Positions 23,214 to 23,639 of a stretch of 23,639 nucleotides of DNA are shown in pieces (the stretch's first letter is position 1; each line of letters begins with the position of its first letter). The stretch spans positions 1-23,639 of the forward strand of contig DAHWTK010000013.1 in NCBI GenBank assembly GCA_027328825.1. The letters run 5' to 3'. A program made the position numbers and the translations under genes. Under the pieces are notes generated by a model. That model was not told the origin of the DNA and searched no databases. It was given only the letters and a program-made list of their open reading frames with translations. The stretch is from Nitrospirota bacterium (lineage in GTDB: Bacteria; Nitrospirota; JACRHJ01).

Positions 23214-23639
23214 ATGTCATTTATCAACTACTCCTCCCGCGAAATAAACGTAAAGCTCGTCTACTACGGCCCGGGCCTCTGCGGCAAGACGACGAATCTC
23301 CATTACATCTACAAGAAGACTAACCCTGAGGCGAAGGGCAAGATGATTTCGCTTGCCACGGAGACGGAGCGGACGCTCTTCTTCGACTTCCTGCCCCTGG
23401 CCCTGGGCGAGATTCGCGGCTTCAAGACGCGTTTCCATCTCTATACCGTCCCCGGCCAGGTTTTCTATGACGCCTCTCGGAAGCTTATCTTAAAGGGTGT
23501 GGACGGCGTAGTATTTGTTGCGGATTCCCAGGTCGAGCGCATGGAGGCGAACGTAGAGAGCATGGACAACCTCCGCGTGAATCTGGCCGAACAGGGTTAC
23601 GACATCGACAAGATTCCATTCGTCGTCCAGTATAACAAG
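23214..23639 (+). CDS. mglA: Small Ras-like GTPase MglA (3' end outside window)
   Basis: An ORF from the ATG at 23214 stays open to the last base (142 codons seen). It begins MSFINYSSREINVKLVYYG, then the P-loop GPGLCGKT (19-26), a switch region with ISLATETERTLFFDFLPL, the MglA-type TVPGQ Walker B/switch II motif (where Ras has DTAGQ), and ends at FVVQYNK, the beginning of the NKxD guanine-binding motif. MglA is the polarity GTPase regulated by MglB, encoded just upstream. The ribosome site is weak. The remaining roughly 50 residues lie outside the window. Confidence 0.95.
   Translation, partial: MSFINYSSREINVKLVYYGPGLCGKTTNLHYIYKKTNPEAKGKMISLATETERTLFFDFLPLALGEIRGFKTRFHLYTVPGQVFYDASRKLILKGVDGVVFVADSQVERMEANVESMDNLRVNLAEQGYDIDKIPFVVQYNK

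Overview
The window looks like a stretch of chromosome from a Gram-negative, probably anaerobic or microaerophilic bacterium of the deltaproteobacterial/Nitrospirota type. This is inferred from gene content: outer-membrane lipoproteins and a TolC-type channel, an MglB-MglA pair, a PerR-rubrerythrin oxidative-stress unit, a Crp/Fnr regulator with an N-terminal cysteine cluster, and a RACo-like corrinoid activator. Genes are tightly packed, with 1-4 base stop/start overlaps. I see no tRNA, rRNA, CRISPR array, insertion sequence or phage gene.

Region 1 (1-6249, + strand) is core information processing. It holds the 3' end of dnaG, overlapping rpoD, then a DUF1015 protein, a possible 47-residue ORF, a DciA-like DUF721 protein, a TTG-started Crp/Fnr regulator and an exported TPR protein. 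Region 2 (6331-7265, - strand) is perR followed by a ferritin-like rubrerythrin. Its promoter carries a good PerR-box palindrome. Region 3 (7310-12827, - strand) is a complete tripartite heavy-metal-type RND efflux operon in the order tolC-like, adaptor, pump.

Region 4 (12865-15244, - strand) is the most interesting accessory unit. An ArsR-family repressor with several cysteines is followed by an extremely cysteine-rich DUF5714 protein (22 Cys in 278 residues), an 81-residue thioredoxin-fold protein without a CxxC, and a TauE/SafE permease. The unit is framed by a near-consensus promoter (TTGACA-N17-TATACA) with an AT-rich operator-like inverted repeat at its start site and a terminator right after the last stop. 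It reads as a self-contained thiol-, sulfur- or metalloid-responsive cassette. Divergent from it (15385-15531) is a strong promoter, overlapped by a 9-bp inverted repeat, that drives a roughly 93-nt RNA ending in an intrinsic terminator. This is either a small RNA or an attenuator leader for the MFS exporter downstream.

Region 5 (15678-19141, + strand) is a 14-helix MFS exporter with its terminator, then an Slp-type lipoprotein with a Tyr/Trp/Gly/Pro tail, a second TauE/SafE permease and its DUF1634 partner. Region 6 (19143-22410) is a RACo-like ferredoxin/ASKHA protein (-) divergent from a YihY/BrkB membrane protein (+). Their predicted promoters have overlapping back-to-back -35 boxes. Region 7 (22566-23639, + strand) is mglB and the start of mglA, which runs off the window.
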